Positions 45,567-54,875 of a stretch of 64,000 nt of DNA are shown here, in pieces. Made by a program: the position numbers and the translations under genes. How positions within the stretch are numbered: the first letter of the stretch is position 1; every line of letters starts with the position of its first letter. The notes beneath the pieces are model-generated. The model was not told where the DNA came from, made no database searches, and was given only the letters and a program-made list of their open reading frames with translations. Where the stretch lies: positions 1 to 64,000 of the forward strand of contig NZ_MNBW01000007.1 of the NCBI RefSeq assembly GCF_001879715.1. The letters run 5' to 3'. The DNA is from Nioella nitratireducens. GTDB lineage: Bacteria > Pseudomonadota > Alphaproteobacteria > Rhodobacterales > Rhodobacteraceae.

Positions 45567-46538
45567 ATGCCCAAAGCGCCCGAAGACAGCCCCGCCAAAC
45601 CCGCCCCGGTCGATGCCTCGCGCCGAGAGGTAGACCTGCCATGGTGCGCGCCGAAACCCGGACGCGAAGACATCCGCGCGCCCGATCTGGTACGCGACAT
45701 CACCCACGCGCCCAATTACCGCCTTGCCGACGCGGACGTGGAGTTCCTCAACCGCGACGACATGCGCGGCACCCGGCTGCAACTGGATTACCAAAAGGCC
45801 GAAACCCTGTTGCGGGAACAGGGCATTGCCCATTCCATCGTGGTTTTCGGTGGCACCCGCATTCCCGAACCCAAGGCCGCTGCCGAGAAACTGGCGCAGG
45901 CGCAGGCGGCCAGCGATGCCGCGCCCGGCGATGACGCACTGCGCACCCGGCTTCAGATCGCCCGGCGCATCGCCGACAAAAGCCGCTACTACGACATGGC
46001 CCGCGCCTTCGGGCGCATCGTCGGGGCGGCCGAGGGGCCGCATGGCAACCGGCTGGTCGTCGTCACCGGCGGCGGCCCCGGCATGATGGAGGCCGCCAAC
46101 CGGGGCGCCCATGATGTGGGCGCGCGCACGGTGGGGCTGAACATCACCCTGCCGCACGAACAGTTCCCGAACCCCTATATCTCGCCCGATCTCTGTTTCC
46201 GGTTCCGCTACTTCGCCTTGCGCAAGCTGCATTTCCTGCTGCGCGCCCGCGCGTTGGTGGTGTTTCCGGGGGGCTTTGGCACGCTGGATGAACTGTTTGA
46301 AACGCTCACCCTGATTCAGACCCGCAAAATCCGGCCCGTCCCGGTCGTTCTGGTGGGCCGCGCCTATTGGAGCCGGGTGTTCGACCCCGCGTTTCTGGTG
46401 GCCGAGGGCGTGATCGACCCCGAAGACCTGTCGCTGTTCTGGTATGCCGAAACCGCGCAGGAAATCTGGGACGACATCAAGCGCTGGTATGCCCGCGCAG
46501 GCCTCGACCTGACCGGGCCCGCGCCGGAAGCGCCCTAG
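45567..46538 (+). CDS. LOG family protein (TIGR00730-type, nucleotide phosphoribohydrolase-like)
   Basis: This 323-aa protein carries the LOG motifs GGGPGMMEAANRGA and PGGFGTLDEL, which form the nucleotide/phosphoribosyl site in cytokinin-activating LOG and nucleotide 5'-monophosphate nucleosidases. The N-terminal 80 residues are an extension. It starts 25 bases after atpG, with AGGAGG nearby, so it may be transcribed with the N-ATPase. In bacteria such enzymes probably cleave AMP or other NMPs; the exact substrate is unknown. Confidence 0.86.
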   Translation: MPKAPEDSPAKPAPVDASRREVDLPWCAPKPGREDIRAPDLVRDITHAPNYRLADADVEFLNRDDMRGTRLQLDYQKAETLLREQGIAHSIVVFGGTRIPEPKAAAEKLAQAQAASDAAPGDDALRTRLQIARRIADKSRYYDMARAFGRIVGAAEGPHGNRLVVVTGGGPGMMEAANRGAHDVGARTVGLNITLPHEQFPNPYISPDLCFRFRYFALRKLHFLLRARALVVFPGGFGTLDELFETLTLIQTRKIRPVPVVLVGRAYWSRVFDPAFLVAEGVIDPEDLSLFWYAETAQEIWDDIKRWYARAGLDLTGPAPEAP

Positions 46539-46562
46539 CCAGCAGCCCCCCTGCCGCGCGTC

Positions 46563-47396
46563 TCAGCCCATGGCCGAGGCCCGCTTGACCTGCCAGATGC
46601 GCCGCAGGAAGGCCACGATGAACACCGCCGTCAGGATCAGCACCACCGTCGGCGCGGGCGCGCTGTCGATGAAGAAGCTCGCATAGACCCCGGCCACCAT
46701 CGACGCCATGCAGACCCCGACCGACACGACCAGCATCCGGCCAAAGCTCTGCACCAGCAGGAACGCAATCGCCCCCGGCGCGATCAGCAGGCTGACCGCA
46801 AGGATCAGCCCGGTCGCGGTCAGCGTCGCCACGATGGTCAGCGACAGGATCGTCAACAACCCGTAATGCAGCAGGTTGACCGGCAAGCCCGAGGCCCGCG
46901 CCTGCGCCGGGTCGAACGCATGCAGCATCAGATCTTTCCACTTCAGCAACAGTGCCACCGTCACCACCGCCGAAATCGCCCCGGCGGCCCACAGATCCTC
47001 GGGACCGACGCCAAGCAGGTTGCCAAACAGGATATGGTCCAGATGCACATTGGTATGGATCGAGACATAGATCACGATGCCCAGACCGAACATGCCCGAA
47101 AACACCACGCCCATCACCGTGTCCTGCTTTACCCGGCTGTTGTCCGACAGATACCCCGTCGCCAAGGCCGTCACCATGCCAGCCAAGAACGCCCCAAGAA
47201 TCAGCGGCAGCCCCAGCACATAGGCCACCACGATCCCCGGCAGCACCGCATGGCTTACCGCGTCGCCCATCAGCGCCCAGCCTTTCAGCACCAGAAAGCA
47301 CGACAACAGCGCCGTGGGCACCGATACCAGCATGGCAATCCAAAAGGCATTTTGCATGAAGGCAAACTGGAAGGGGAACAGAAGCGTTTCCATCAT
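46563..47396 (-). CDS. sitD: Manganese ABC transporter permease SitD
   Basis: This 277-aa member of the ABC-3 (ZnuB/MntC) permease family has about eight membrane segments, with SCFLVLKGWALMGDAVSHAVLPGIV near the N-terminus and LLKWKDLMLHAFDPAQARASG in the middle. The ATG at 47396 follows AGGAG by seven bases; the longer frame upstream is a shadow of sitC. It pairs with SitC in the membrane. It is the last gene of sitABCD. Confidence 0.9.
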   Translation of the reverse strand: MMETLLFPFQFAFMQNAFWIAMLVSVPTALLSCFLVLKGWALMGDAVSHAVLPGIVVAYVLGLPLILGAFLAGMVTALATGYLSDNSRVKQDTVMGVVFSGMFGLGIVIYVSIHTNVHLDHILFGNLLGVGPEDLWAAGAISAVVTVALLLKWKDLMLHAFDPAQARASGLPVNLLHYGLLTILSLTIVATLTATGLILAVSLLIAPGAIAFLLVQSFGRMLVVSVGVCMASMVAGVYASFFIDSAPAPTVVLILTAVFIVAFLRRIWQVKRASAMG

Positions 47397-48247
47397 CGGG
47401 CCGCTCCTGTCTCTGCCGCGCGGCGCCTGGACGCCAGAATCCCGTGCTTGGGCGCGAATACGAAGGTCGTCAAAAAGATCAGCGTTTGCAGCACCACGAT
47501 CACCCCGCCGGTGGCCCCGTCGAGGAAATAGCTGGCATAGGCCCCGACAAAGCTGGTCACCGTGCCGATTGCGACCGAGGTCAGGATCAGTCGCGGAAAG
47601 CGGTCGCACAGCAGATAGGCCGTCGCCCCCGGTGTCACCACCATGGCGATCACCAGAAACGCCCCCACCGTCTGCATCGCCGCCACGACACAGGCCGACA
47701 GCAGCACGAAAAACACCGCTTTCAGCAGGCCGGGCCGCAGCCCGATAGACCGCGCGTGGCTTTCGTCGAAAAACACCACCATCAGGTCTTTCCACTTGGC
47801 CAGCAACACCACCAGCGACACCACTCCGATGATCACCAGTTGCAGCGTGTCCTCGGGCGTGATGGCAAGGATATTGCCCATGGTAATGGTCTGGATCGAC
47901 ACCGCCATCGGGTTGACCGAGGCCATGAACAGCCCCAGCCCGAAGAACGAGGTGAATATGATACCGATGATCACGTCGACCTTCAGGCCCGACCGGTCCG
48001 ACAGAAACAGCATCGCCGCCGCCGCCAGCCCGCCCGAGATGAACGCGCCAAGCGCGAAGGGCAGCCCAAGGATATAGGCCCCCGCCACCCCCGGCACGAC
48101 CGAATGGGACAGCGCGTCACCGATCAGCGACCAGCCCTTGAGCATCAGGTAGGACGACAAGAAGGCACAGACCCCGCCGACAAGGGCCGAAACCCACATC
48201 GCGTTGGTCATGTAGCCGTAGGAGAAAGGCTCCAGCAGGGCCGTCAT
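47393..48247 (-). CDS. sitC: Manganese ABC transporter permease SitC
   Basis: This 284-aa ABC-3 family permease has [28 protein letters not shown] (in two quoted parts: the [17 protein letters not shown] motif is the family mark) and [21 protein letters not shown]. It is a paralogue of SitD. The gene overlaps sitB upstream and sitD downstream by four bases, indicating one translationally coupled operon. Confidence 0.9.
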   Translation of the reverse strand: MTALLEPFSYGYMTNAMWVSALVGGVCAFLSSYLMLKGWSLIGDALSHSVVPGVAGAYILGLPFALGAFISGGLAAAAMLFLSDRSGLKVDVIIGIIFTSFFGLGLFMASVNPMAVSIQTITMGNILAITPEDTLQLVIIGVVSLVVLLAKWKDLMVVFFDESHARSIGLRPGLLKAVFFVLLSACVVAAMQTVGAFLVIAMVVTPGATAYLLCDRFPRLILTSVAIGTVTSFVGAYASYFLDGATGGVIVVLQTLIFLTTFVFAPKHGILASRRRAAETGAAR

Positions 48248-49131
48248 GTGCCCTCCTCCGACACCCGGACTTCATCGCCATATTGCACGAAGGGCCGTTC
48301 ATCATCGGTCAGGATCGAGATGCCGCGTGCGTCGTCATCCTCGTGCAGGTCCGACCCGCCAAGGGTGAAGTGGCGCAGCACGCCGCCGAACGCGGCCTCC
48401 AGGTTGGCGCGGGTAAAGGTGGTCTCGGTCGGCCCATGGGCCAGCACCGTGCCCTTGACCAGAACCGTCCGGTCGCAGAATTCCGGCACCGTGCCAAGGT
48501 TGTGGGTCGAGACCAGCATCACCCGCCCCTCGTCGCGCAGCTCGCGCAACAGGGCGATGATCTGTTCCTCGGTCTTCACATCGACGCCGGTAAAGGGTTC
48601 GTCCAGCAAGATCACCTGCCCGTCCTGCGCCAGCGCCCGCGCGAGGAAAACGCGCTTCTTCTGCCCGCCCGACAATTCACCGATCTGGCGGTGGCGATAG
48701 TCCTGCATGTTGACCCGCCGCAGGGCCGTTTCGACCGCCGCGTGATCGGCCGCCTTCGGACGGCGCAGAAACCCCATATGCCCGTAGCGCCCCATCATCA
48801 CCACGTCTTCGACCAGCACCGGAAACGACCAGTCGACCTCTTCGGATTGCGGCACATAGGCGACGAGGTTCTTCTTCAGCGCCTCGCGCACGGTCATGCC
48901 GAGCAGCCGGATCTCGCCCCGCGCGACCGGGACAAAGCCCATGATCGCCTTGAACAGCGTCGACTTGCCCGCGCCATTCACCCCGACCAGCGCCGTCACG
49001 GTGCCGCGCGGAATCTCGAAACTCGCCGCGCGCAGCGCCGTCATGCCGTTGCGATAGGTGACGGTGACATCGCGCGCCACAAGCCCGCCATCCGCCGCGC
49101 CGCCGCGCCCGGTCTTGCCCGTCAGGATCAT
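48244..49131 (-). CDS. sitB: Manganese ABC transporter ATP-binding protein SitB
   Basis: This 295-aa ATPase of the metal-importer class has Walker [10 protein letters not shown] (50-58), Q-loop [10 protein letters not shown], signature LSGGQKKR and Walker [16 protein letters not shown], and His in VSTHNLG. The signature and VPQSEEVDW are typical of Mn/Zn/Fe chelate-type importers. Its start and stop overlap sitA and sitC. Confidence 0.91.
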   Translation of the reverse strand: MILTGKTGRGGAADGGLVARDVTVTYRNGMTALRAASFEIPRGTVTALVGVNGAGKSTLFKAIMGFVPVARGEIRLLGMTVREALKKNLVAYVPQSEEVDWSFPVLVEDVVMMGRYGHMGFLRRPKAADHAAVETALRRVNMQDYRHRQIGELSGGQKKRVFLARALAQDGQVILLDEPFTGVDVKTEEQIIALLRELRDEGRVMLVSTHNLGTVPEFCDRTVLVKGTVLAHGPTETTFTRANLEAAFGGVLRHFTLGGSDLHEDDDARGISILTDDERPFVQYGDEVRVSEEGT

Positions 49132-50036
49132 TGCCCCCGCCCTTCCGTCAGGCCCTGGGCAATGGTGCGCGCGGTAACGCTCAGCAGGTCCAGGTAGGTC
49201 GGCACCGGGCCATCGGCCTCGGACAGGCTGTCGACATAGAGAACGCCGCCATACCGCGCCCCGGTCTCGCGCGCCACCTGTTCGGCGGGGCCGGTGTTGA
49301 CCGTGCTTTCGCAGAACACCACCGGCACGTCATGCGCCCGCACCCCGTCGATCACCGCGCGCACCTGTTGCGGCGTGCCCATGCGGTCGGCGTTCATCGG
49401 CCAGAGGTAAAGCTCCTGCATTCCGAAATCGCGCGCCAGGTAGCTGAACGCGCCTTCGCAGGTCACCAGCCAGCGCTGATCCTCGGGGATCTGGGCGATC
49501 TGGTCACGCAAGGGTTCGATCGTGGCGCGTAACTCGGCTTGGTAGGCATCAGCGTTGGCGCGGTAGATGTCGGCGTTGTCAGGGTCGTGCCCGGCAAAGG
49601 CATCGGCGATATTGTCGATATAGATCAGCGTGTTGTCCAACCCCATCCACGCATGTGGGTTGGGCAGCCCCTCATAGGCCCCCTCCGCGATCGGAATCGG
49701 GTCGATCCCTTCGGTCAGCGTGACCGAGGGCACGTCGTCCAGATTGCGCAGGAATTGCGCGAACCACAGTTCCAGATTCAGCCCGTTCCACAGGATCAGG
49801 TCAGCGTCCTGTGCCCGAACGATGTCGCGCGGGGTGGGCGAATAGCCATGGATCTCGGCCCCCGGCCGGGTGATCGAAACCACCTCGGCCGCGTCGCCCG
49901 CCACCCGCTGCGCCATGTCCGCCAGAACGGTGAAGGTCGTGACCACCCGCAGTCGGTCCTCGTCCGCCTGCGCGGCCCCGGCAAGCAGCGCCGACATCGC
50001 CACCCCGCCGACAAGGCGCACCATCGCATTGGGCAT
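49128..50036 (-). CDS. sitA: Manganese ABC transporter substrate-binding protein SitA
   Basis: This 302-aa periplasmic cluster A-I receptor has a signal peptide at about 1-24 (ending GAAQA). The four metal ligands are visible: His63 ([11 protein letters not shown]), His128 (NPHAWM), Glu194 ([13 protein letters not shown]) and Asp269 ([11 protein letters not shown]). This His2-Glu-Asp set favours Mn or Fe over Zn, whose proteins have more His. The start at 50036 follows AAAGGACAATTC. It heads sitABCD, divergent from mur across candidate Mur sites. Confidence 0.91.
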   Translation of the reverse strand: MPNAMVRLVGGVAMSALLAGAAQADEDRLRVVTTFTVLADMAQRVAGDAAEVVSITRPGAEIHGYSPTPRDIVRAQDADLILWNGLNLELWFAQFLRNLDDVPSVTLTEGIDPIPIAEGAYEGLPNPHAWMGLDNTLIYIDNIADAFAGHDPDNADIYRANADAYQAELRATIEPLRDQIAQIPEDQRWLVTCEGAFSYLARDFGMQELYLWPMNADRMGTPQQVRAVIDGVRAHDVPVVFCESTVNTGPAEQVARETGARYGGVLYVDSLSEADGPVPTYLDLLSVTARTIAQGLTEGRGQ

Positions 50037-50083
50037 GAATTGTCCTTTCCGTGATCGGGGCCGGCCTTGGCCCCGGATGTTTC

Positions 50084-50146
50084 TGCAAATGACTCGCAAC
50101 AAGACCTAGCTGATCTCGCATTTTTTGCAAGTGCAATTCATTTGCA
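50084..50146. promoter_or_regulatory. Mur-responsive sites between sitA and mur
   Basis: Three related AT-rich palindromic elements occur: TGCAAATGACTCGCAA (50084-50099), TCGCATTTTTTGCAA (50116-50130) and TGCAATTCATTTGCA (50132-50146). They resemble the manganese-responsive sequences bound by the Fur-family Mur regulator of alphaproteobacteria (TGCAAAT-type inverted repeats). Placement between sitABCD and mur suggests Mn-dependent repression of sitA. Confidence 0.6.
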
Positions 50147-50279
50147 TCTGCGCGACGCCCCGCCACCTTCCCTCTGCCCCGGTTTTCTGCTCAATATGCG
50201 TCGGTCCGACACCGGCCAGACGCCCCCGGCTGGCAGCGCGGGGGCCAGGAACGGTACGAACGAAAGGGACGGCGCGCAG

Positions 50280-50711
50280 ATGAAACACCCGGTCCGCAAG
50301 ACCCTGACCGAGCGCTGCAAACGCAAGGGGTTGAGGATTACCGCCCCGCGCCGTGTGATCCTGCAAGTCCTTGAAACGGCGCAAGATCACCCCGATGTCG
50401 ATGAATTGCACAGCCGCGTCAGGGAAATCGAACCCGGCGTGAACATCGCCACGGTCTACCGCACCATGAACACGCTGGCCGAGCACGGGTTGATCGAGCG
50501 CCACAGCTTCTCGGACGGGCGCGCCCGCTACGAAGCGGTGCCCGAATCCCATCATGACCATTTCATCAATGTCGACACCGGCGAAGTGATCGAATTCCGC
50601 TCGGACGAGATCGAGCGCATTCAGGAAGAGATCGCCCGCACCTACGGCTTCGACATCGTCAGCCACCGGCTCGACATCTATGTCAGGCCGCGCCAGCCGG
50701 ATGACGACTAG
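50280..50711 (+). CDS. mur: Manganese-responsive Fur-family regulator Mur
   Basis: This 143-aa Fur-family repressor has the winged helix (KGLRITAPRRVILQVLE, VNIATVYRTMNTLAEHGLIE) and the metal-sensing dimerisation region ESHHDHFINVDTGEVIEF. The CxxC structural zinc pair of Fur is absent (DTG in place of DCG), as in rhizobial and rhodobacterial Mur. ATG 50280 is used because the upstream frame lacks similarity. It is divergent from sitABCD, its likely target. Confidence 0.86.
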   Translation: MKHPVRKTLTERCKRKGLRITAPRRVILQVLETAQDHPDVDELHSRVREIEPGVNIATVYRTMNTLAEHGLIERHSFSDGRARYEAVPESHHDHFINVDTGEVIEFRSDEIERIQEEIARTYGFDIVSHRLDIYVRPRQPDDD

Positions 50712-50902
50712 ACCCGACCGCGCCTTGACCGCCCCCGTCCCAATCCGGTCGCAAGACGCACATTCGGCCCGCAAATGGTGCCCGTCGCGCCCTCGGGCCG
50801 GACAAATGGCACGATCCATCCCGCTGCGGCGTCGCAGAAATTGCAAAGAGCGGTGTGGTTGCTTATCGACTGGATCTATTGTGTTCGCGACAGGCCCCGA
50901 CA

Positions 50903-52681
50903 ATGACCCTTGATCAGATCTTCGTGCTCGCGCTCCTCGGGGTGGTCTTCCTGAGCTTCTTCAAGGAACTCTACCCGCCCGAGGTCACGGCCCTCGGCGC
51001 CTCGGCGGCCTTGCTGGCCACCGGGATTATCCAGACCGGCGATTTCCTGACCGTATTCAGTTCGTCCGCCCCGATCACGATTGCCATGATGTTCATCATC
51101 TCGGCGGCGCTGGAACGGACCGGCGTCCTCGTGCTGTTGGGCGACTACCTCAAGACGCAGGCGCGCGGCTCTTACCTGCGCACGACCATGTTGATGATGG
51201 TCGGCACGATGGTCGCCTCGGCCTTCATGAACAACACGCCGGTGGTGATCCTGCTGACCCCGATCATGATCTCGCTGGCAGGGTCGGTCGGAGTCGCGCC
51301 GTCACGCCTGCTGATCCCGCTGTCCTATTCCGCGATCTTCGGGGGAATGCTGACGCTGGTCGGCACCTCGACCAATATCCTGATGAGCGGCGTCGCCCGC
51401 GATGCGGGCCAACCGCCCCTGTCGATGTTCGAGATGACCTTGCCCGCGCTGATCTTCGCCACCGTGGGCATGATCTACATGTTCTTCGCCGGGCGCTTCA
51501 TGCTGCCCGACCGGGCCTCGCTCGCCAGTCTTCTGGGCAAGGAGGGCAAGCGCCGGTTCCTCGCCCGCCTGCTGATCCCCTCCGGCTCGCGCTATATCGG
51601 CAAGCCGCTGTCCGACCTGCCGTTTCAAAACAGCGGCGGCGCGCGCATTGTCGACGTGATCCGGGGCGAGGTGTCGCTGCGGCGCAAGCTCGAAGAGGTG
51701 ACGCTGTCCCCCGGCGACCGCATCGTGCTCAAGACCAACACCGGCGAAATCCTCGGCCTCAAGGAAAACGGCGAAATCGAGTTTCACGACATGGGTGCCT
51801 CCGGGCTGGTGCCCGTGACCGCCGATCAGACCCTGACCATGGAGGCCTCGGTCGGCCCCAAATCCCACCTGCGCGGACGCCCGATCAAAGACCTCAAGCT
51901 GCGCCGAAAATACGGCGTCTACCTGATGGCGGTGCACCGCGAGGAACAGAATATCTCGGACAACGTGCAGGATTTGCGCCTGCAATTCGCCGATACGCTG
52001 CTGCTGGAAGGCCCGCCGGAAGGCCTGCAACGGATGATCGAGGATGGCGGGATCGTCAACCTCACCACCCCGGCAGACCGCCCCATGCGCCGCACCAAGG
52101 CCCCGATCGCTATTGCTACGATCATCGGCGTGATGGCACTGGCGGCGGCGGGCGTGATGCCCATTGCCGGGCTTGCCGTTATTGGGGCGGTCGTCGTGAT
52201 GATGACCCGCTGCGTCGACCCGGAAGAGGCCTTCGACGCCATCGACTGGCGCATCCTGTTCCTGATCTTCGGGATGCTCGGCCTCAGCCAGGGGCTGCAA
52301 ACCACGGGCGCGGCGCAGGTTCTGGTCGATGCGGTGGTGTCACTGGTGGGCGGCTACGGTCCGCTCGCGGTGCTGGCAGCGGTCTACATCCTGACAAGCA
52401 TCCTGACCGAAATGGTGTCGAACAACGCGGTCGCGGTGCTGGTCGGGCCCATCGCCATCGCCCTTGCCCAGCAACTCGGGTTCGATCCGCGCCCGTTCAT
52501 CATCGCGGTGATGTTCGCGGCCTCGGCCAGTTTCGCCACCCCCATCGGCTACCAGACCAATACTTTCGTCTACGGTGCGGGCGGCTACAAGTTCAGCGAT
52601 TTCCTCAAGGTGGGGCTGCCGCTGAACCTTATTTTCGTGGTGCTTGCCCTTCTGGTCATCCCGGTCTTTTTCCCGTTCTAG
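50903..52681 (+). CDS. SLC13/CitM-type anion transporter with two RCK_C domains
   Basis: This 592-aa inner-membrane protein has about ten hydrophobic segments. The N-terminal block carries SAFMNNTPVVILLTPI and YSAIFGGMLTLVGTSTNILMSG, and the C-terminal block EMVSNNAVAVLVGPIA, both the paired SNN/NTP hairpin marks of the divalent-anion/sodium symporter family. Between them (about 205-400) are two TrkA-C/RCK_C domains that may bind a regulatory ligand. The substrate (sulfate, dicarboxylate, or other anion) cannot be read. The start at 50903 has only a weak ribosome site. Confidence 0.86.
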   Translation: MTLDQIFVLALLGVVFLSFFKELYPPEVTALGASAALLATGIIQTGDFLTVFSSSAPITIAMMFIISAALERTGVLVLLGDYLKTQARGSYLRTTMLMMVGTMVASAFMNNTPVVILLTPIMISLAGSVGVAPSRLLIPLSYSAIFGGMLTLVGTSTNILMSGVARDAGQPPLSMFEMTLPALIFATVGMIYMFFAGRFMLPDRASLASLLGKEGKRRFLARLLIPSGSRYIGKPLSDLPFQNSGGARIVDVIRGEVSLRRKLEEVTLSPGDRIVLKTNTGEILGLKENGEIEFHDMGASGLVPVTADQTLTMEASVGPKSHLRGRPIKDLKLRRKYGVYLMAVHREEQNISDNVQDLRLQFADTLLLEGPPEGLQRMIEDGGIVNLTTPADRPMRRTKAPIAIATIIGVMALAAAGVMPIAGLAVIGAVVVMMTRCVDPEEAFDAIDWRILFLIFGMLGLSQGLQTTGAAQVLVDAVVSLVGGYGPLAVLAAVYILTSILTEMVSNNAVAVLVGPIAIALAQQLGFDPRPFIIAVMFAASASFATPIGYQTNTFVYGAGGYKFSDFLKVGLPLNLIFVVLALLVIPVFFPF

Positions 52682-52775
52682 GCGGCGTTCCCGCCCGTCA
52701 GGCATTGAAAACAGGGTGGAACGCGCATAGGTTGTGCGCTCGAAAACAAAAAAATTGCCAGAGCAGACCTGACAC

Positions 52776-53234
52776 ATGGTCCCGATCCTGAAGAAAGCGT
52801 GGAGCGAAGTGCTCCACCCGTTATTGCAACGCCCCAACCGATTGCAGGTTGCGGCGCTTTGCTATCGTGGACAGGGCATGGAAAAGCAGGTTCTCCTGAT
52901 CACCAGCCGCGGCACAGGGCGCTGGATTCTGCCCAAGGGCTGGCCGATGAAAGACCTTGGCGCAGGTGAAGCCGCGATGCAGGAAGCCTGGGAAGAAGCT
53001 GGCGTCAGCAAGGGCAACCTGTGTGAAAAGGCCGTCGGAACGTACACTTACGACAAGGCTCTCGACAGCGGCTGGTCGATCGTGATCGACGCGATGGTGT
53101 TTTCTATCGAGGTCGAGGCGCTGGAGGACGAATTTCCCGAAGCACACGAACGCCGCCGCACATGGGTGTCACCGTCCGAGGCGGCCAATATGGTTGAGGA
53201 ACCGGGGCTTCAGTCCATCCTGCGGCAGTTTTAG
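52776..53234 (+). CDS. NUDIX hydrolase
   Basis: This 152-aa protein has a Nudix box at 55-77 with GWPMKDLGAGEAAMQEAWEEAGV-like spacing (G55, E64, EEAG 73-76), except that the usual Arg of REUXEE is Gln69. LPKG before the box is typical. It resembles diadenosine/diphosphoinositol polyphosphate hydrolases. Substitution of that Arg is tolerated in some family members. It stands alone upstream of the phosphate transporter. Confidence 0.86.
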   Translation: MVPILKKAWSEVLHPLLQRPNRLQVAALCYRGQGMEKQVLLITSRGTGRWILPKGWPMKDLGAGEAAMQEAWEEAGVSKGNLCEKAVGTYTYDKALDSGWSIVIDAMVFSIEVEALEDEFPEAHERRRTWVSPSEAANMVEEPGLQSILRQF

Positions 53235-53317
53235 CCGTTTCATCGCGCCGTCGTGGCAAGGGCGTTGATTTGTCCCTTTGTCTTGCTTACCCCGCCCCGG
53301 ACGCGAGGGGATAGATC

Positions 53318-54802
53318 ATGGAAAAACAGTCACGCGAAACGCGCCATCTCGACACGTTGGACCGTGACCTTGGTCGGCTCTCGTATCTTGAGGCAGGCGC
53401 GCAATACGTCGCCCGGCCCATGGTCGGCCCCGGCATCTCGCTGATCTTCGTCGTCTTCGCGGCCCTCATGGCAGCGCTATTCTTCGGCCAGACCACGCAT
53501 GGCATGATCGTTGCCGTGGCCGCCGTGTTCGGCGCCTACATGGCGCTCAACATCGGCGCAAATGACGTGGCCAACAACATGGGCCCCGCCGTCGGTGCCA
53601 ACGCCCTGACCATGGGTGGCGCCATCGCCATTGCCGCGATTTTCGAAAGCGCCGGCGCGCTCATTGCTGGCGGGGATGTGGTTTCGACCATCGCCGAAGG
53701 CATCACCGAGCCCGCCAGCATGGTCTCGGCCGAGGTTTTCATCTGGGCGATGATGGCCGCGCTCCTGTCCTCTGCCCTCTGGGTCAACCTCGCCACGTGG
53801 CGCGGCGCACCGGTCTCGACCACCCATTCCATCGTCGGCGGCGTGATGGGGGCGGGCATCGCGTCTGCCGGCTTCGGCGCGGTCAGCTGGTCGACCATGG
53901 GCGCAATCGCCGCCAGCTGGGTCATATCTCCCGCGCTTGGCGGACTGATTGCCGCCGGGGTCCTGTGGTTCATCAAGGCCCGCATCATCTATCGCGACGA
54001 CAAGATTTCGGCGGCAAAGGTCTGGGTGCCGGTTCTGGTCGGCATCATGGCGGGCGCATTCGCCGCCTATCTCGCCCTCAAGGGGCTCAAGCATCTGGTC
54101 CACATCTCGCTTGGCACGGCGCTGCTGATCGGCCTTTTGGCAGGCATCCTTTTTTGGCTGGCGATGATCCCGGTCACCCGCCGCCAATCCAGGGGGTTGG
54201 AGAACCGCAACAAGTCTCTCAAGGTGCTCTTTGGCATTCCGCTGGTGGTCTCGGCTGCGCTGCTCAGCTTTGCCCATGGCGCCAATGACGTGGCCAACGC
54301 GGTCGGACCGCTTGCCGCCATCGTGCAGGCCTCGCAATCGGGCGATTTCACCGCCGCCGTCAGCATTCCCCATTGGGTGATGATCATCGGCGCCTTCGGC
54401 ATCTCTTTCGGCCTGTTCCTGTTCGGCCCCAAGCTGATCCGCATGGTCGGCAGCCGGATCACCAAGCTCAACCCGATGCGCGCCTATTGCGTCGCCCTGT
54501 CGGCAGCGATCACCGTGATCGTGGCCAGTTGGCTCGGCCTGCCGGTCAGTTCGACCCATATCGCGGTCGGTGGCGTCTTCGGCGTCGGCTTTTTCCGCGA
54601 ATGGCACACCGAACGCCGAATTCTCAAGGCCCGCCGCGCCATGCCGAACCAGGCCCGCATCGCCCCCGAAGAGCGCCGCCGCCGAAAGCTGGTGCGCCGG
54701 TCCCATTTCATGACCATCGTCGCCGCCTGGATCATCACCGTGCCCGCCGCCGCCCTGATGTCGGCGCTGCTCTTCCTCGGGATGCAAACGCTTCTGGGCT
54801 GA
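53318..54802 (+). CDS. pit: Inorganic phosphate transporter, PiT family
   Basis: This 494-aa membrane protein imports phosphate coupled to protons or metal. The two inverted PiT signature repeats are clear: GANDVANNMGPAVGANAL and GANDVANAVGPLAAI, each followed by SSTHS/SSTHI-type segments (APVSTTHSIVGG, LPVSSTHIAVGG). The N-terminal 30 residues are a hydrophilic extension. About ten membrane segments are expected. No phoU-like partner gene is adjacent. Confidence 0.92.
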   Translation: MEKQSRETRHLDTLDRDLGRLSYLEAGAQYVARPMVGPGISLIFVVFAALMAALFFGQTTHGMIVAVAAVFGAYMALNIGANDVANNMGPAVGANALTMGGAIAIAAIFESAGALIAGGDVVSTIAEGITEPASMVSAEVFIWAMMAALLSSALWVNLATWRGAPVSTTHSIVGGVMGAGIASAGFGAVSWSTMGAIAASWVISPALGGLIAAGVLWFIKARIIYRDDKISAAKVWVPVLVGIMAGAFAAYLALKGLKHLVHISLGTALLIGLLAGILFWLAMIPVTRRQSRGLENRNKSLKVLFGIPLVVSAALLSFAHGANDVANAVGPLAAIVQASQSGDFTAAVSIPHWVMIIGAFGISFGLFLFGPKLIRMVGSRITKLNPMRAYCVALSAAITVIVASWLGLPVSSTHIAVGGVFGVGFFREWHTERRILKARRAMPNQARIAPEERRRRKLVRRSHFMTIVAAWIITVPAAALMSALLFLGMQTLLG

Positions 54803-54840
54803 CGGCCCGGTGTGTTAAGGTTTTCCGACGGACCTGTCAG

Positions 54841-54867
54841 AAAAAACCGACGGCGGCGTCGGAAAAA
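54841..54867 (-). terminator. Rho-independent terminator after the lysR gene
   Basis: On the minus strand the stem CCGACG-CCGC-CGTCGG (54847-54862) is followed by TTTTTT (54846-54841), nine bases after the lysR stop. This is a good intrinsic terminator for the minus-strand gene. Confidence 0.8.
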
Positions 54868-54875
54868 CGTGCCGC

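Noticed and set aside
53477-54787. 436-codon minus-strand frame over the phosphate transporter
   Set aside because: Antisense shadow; composition is Asp/His/Gly rich with no family marks.
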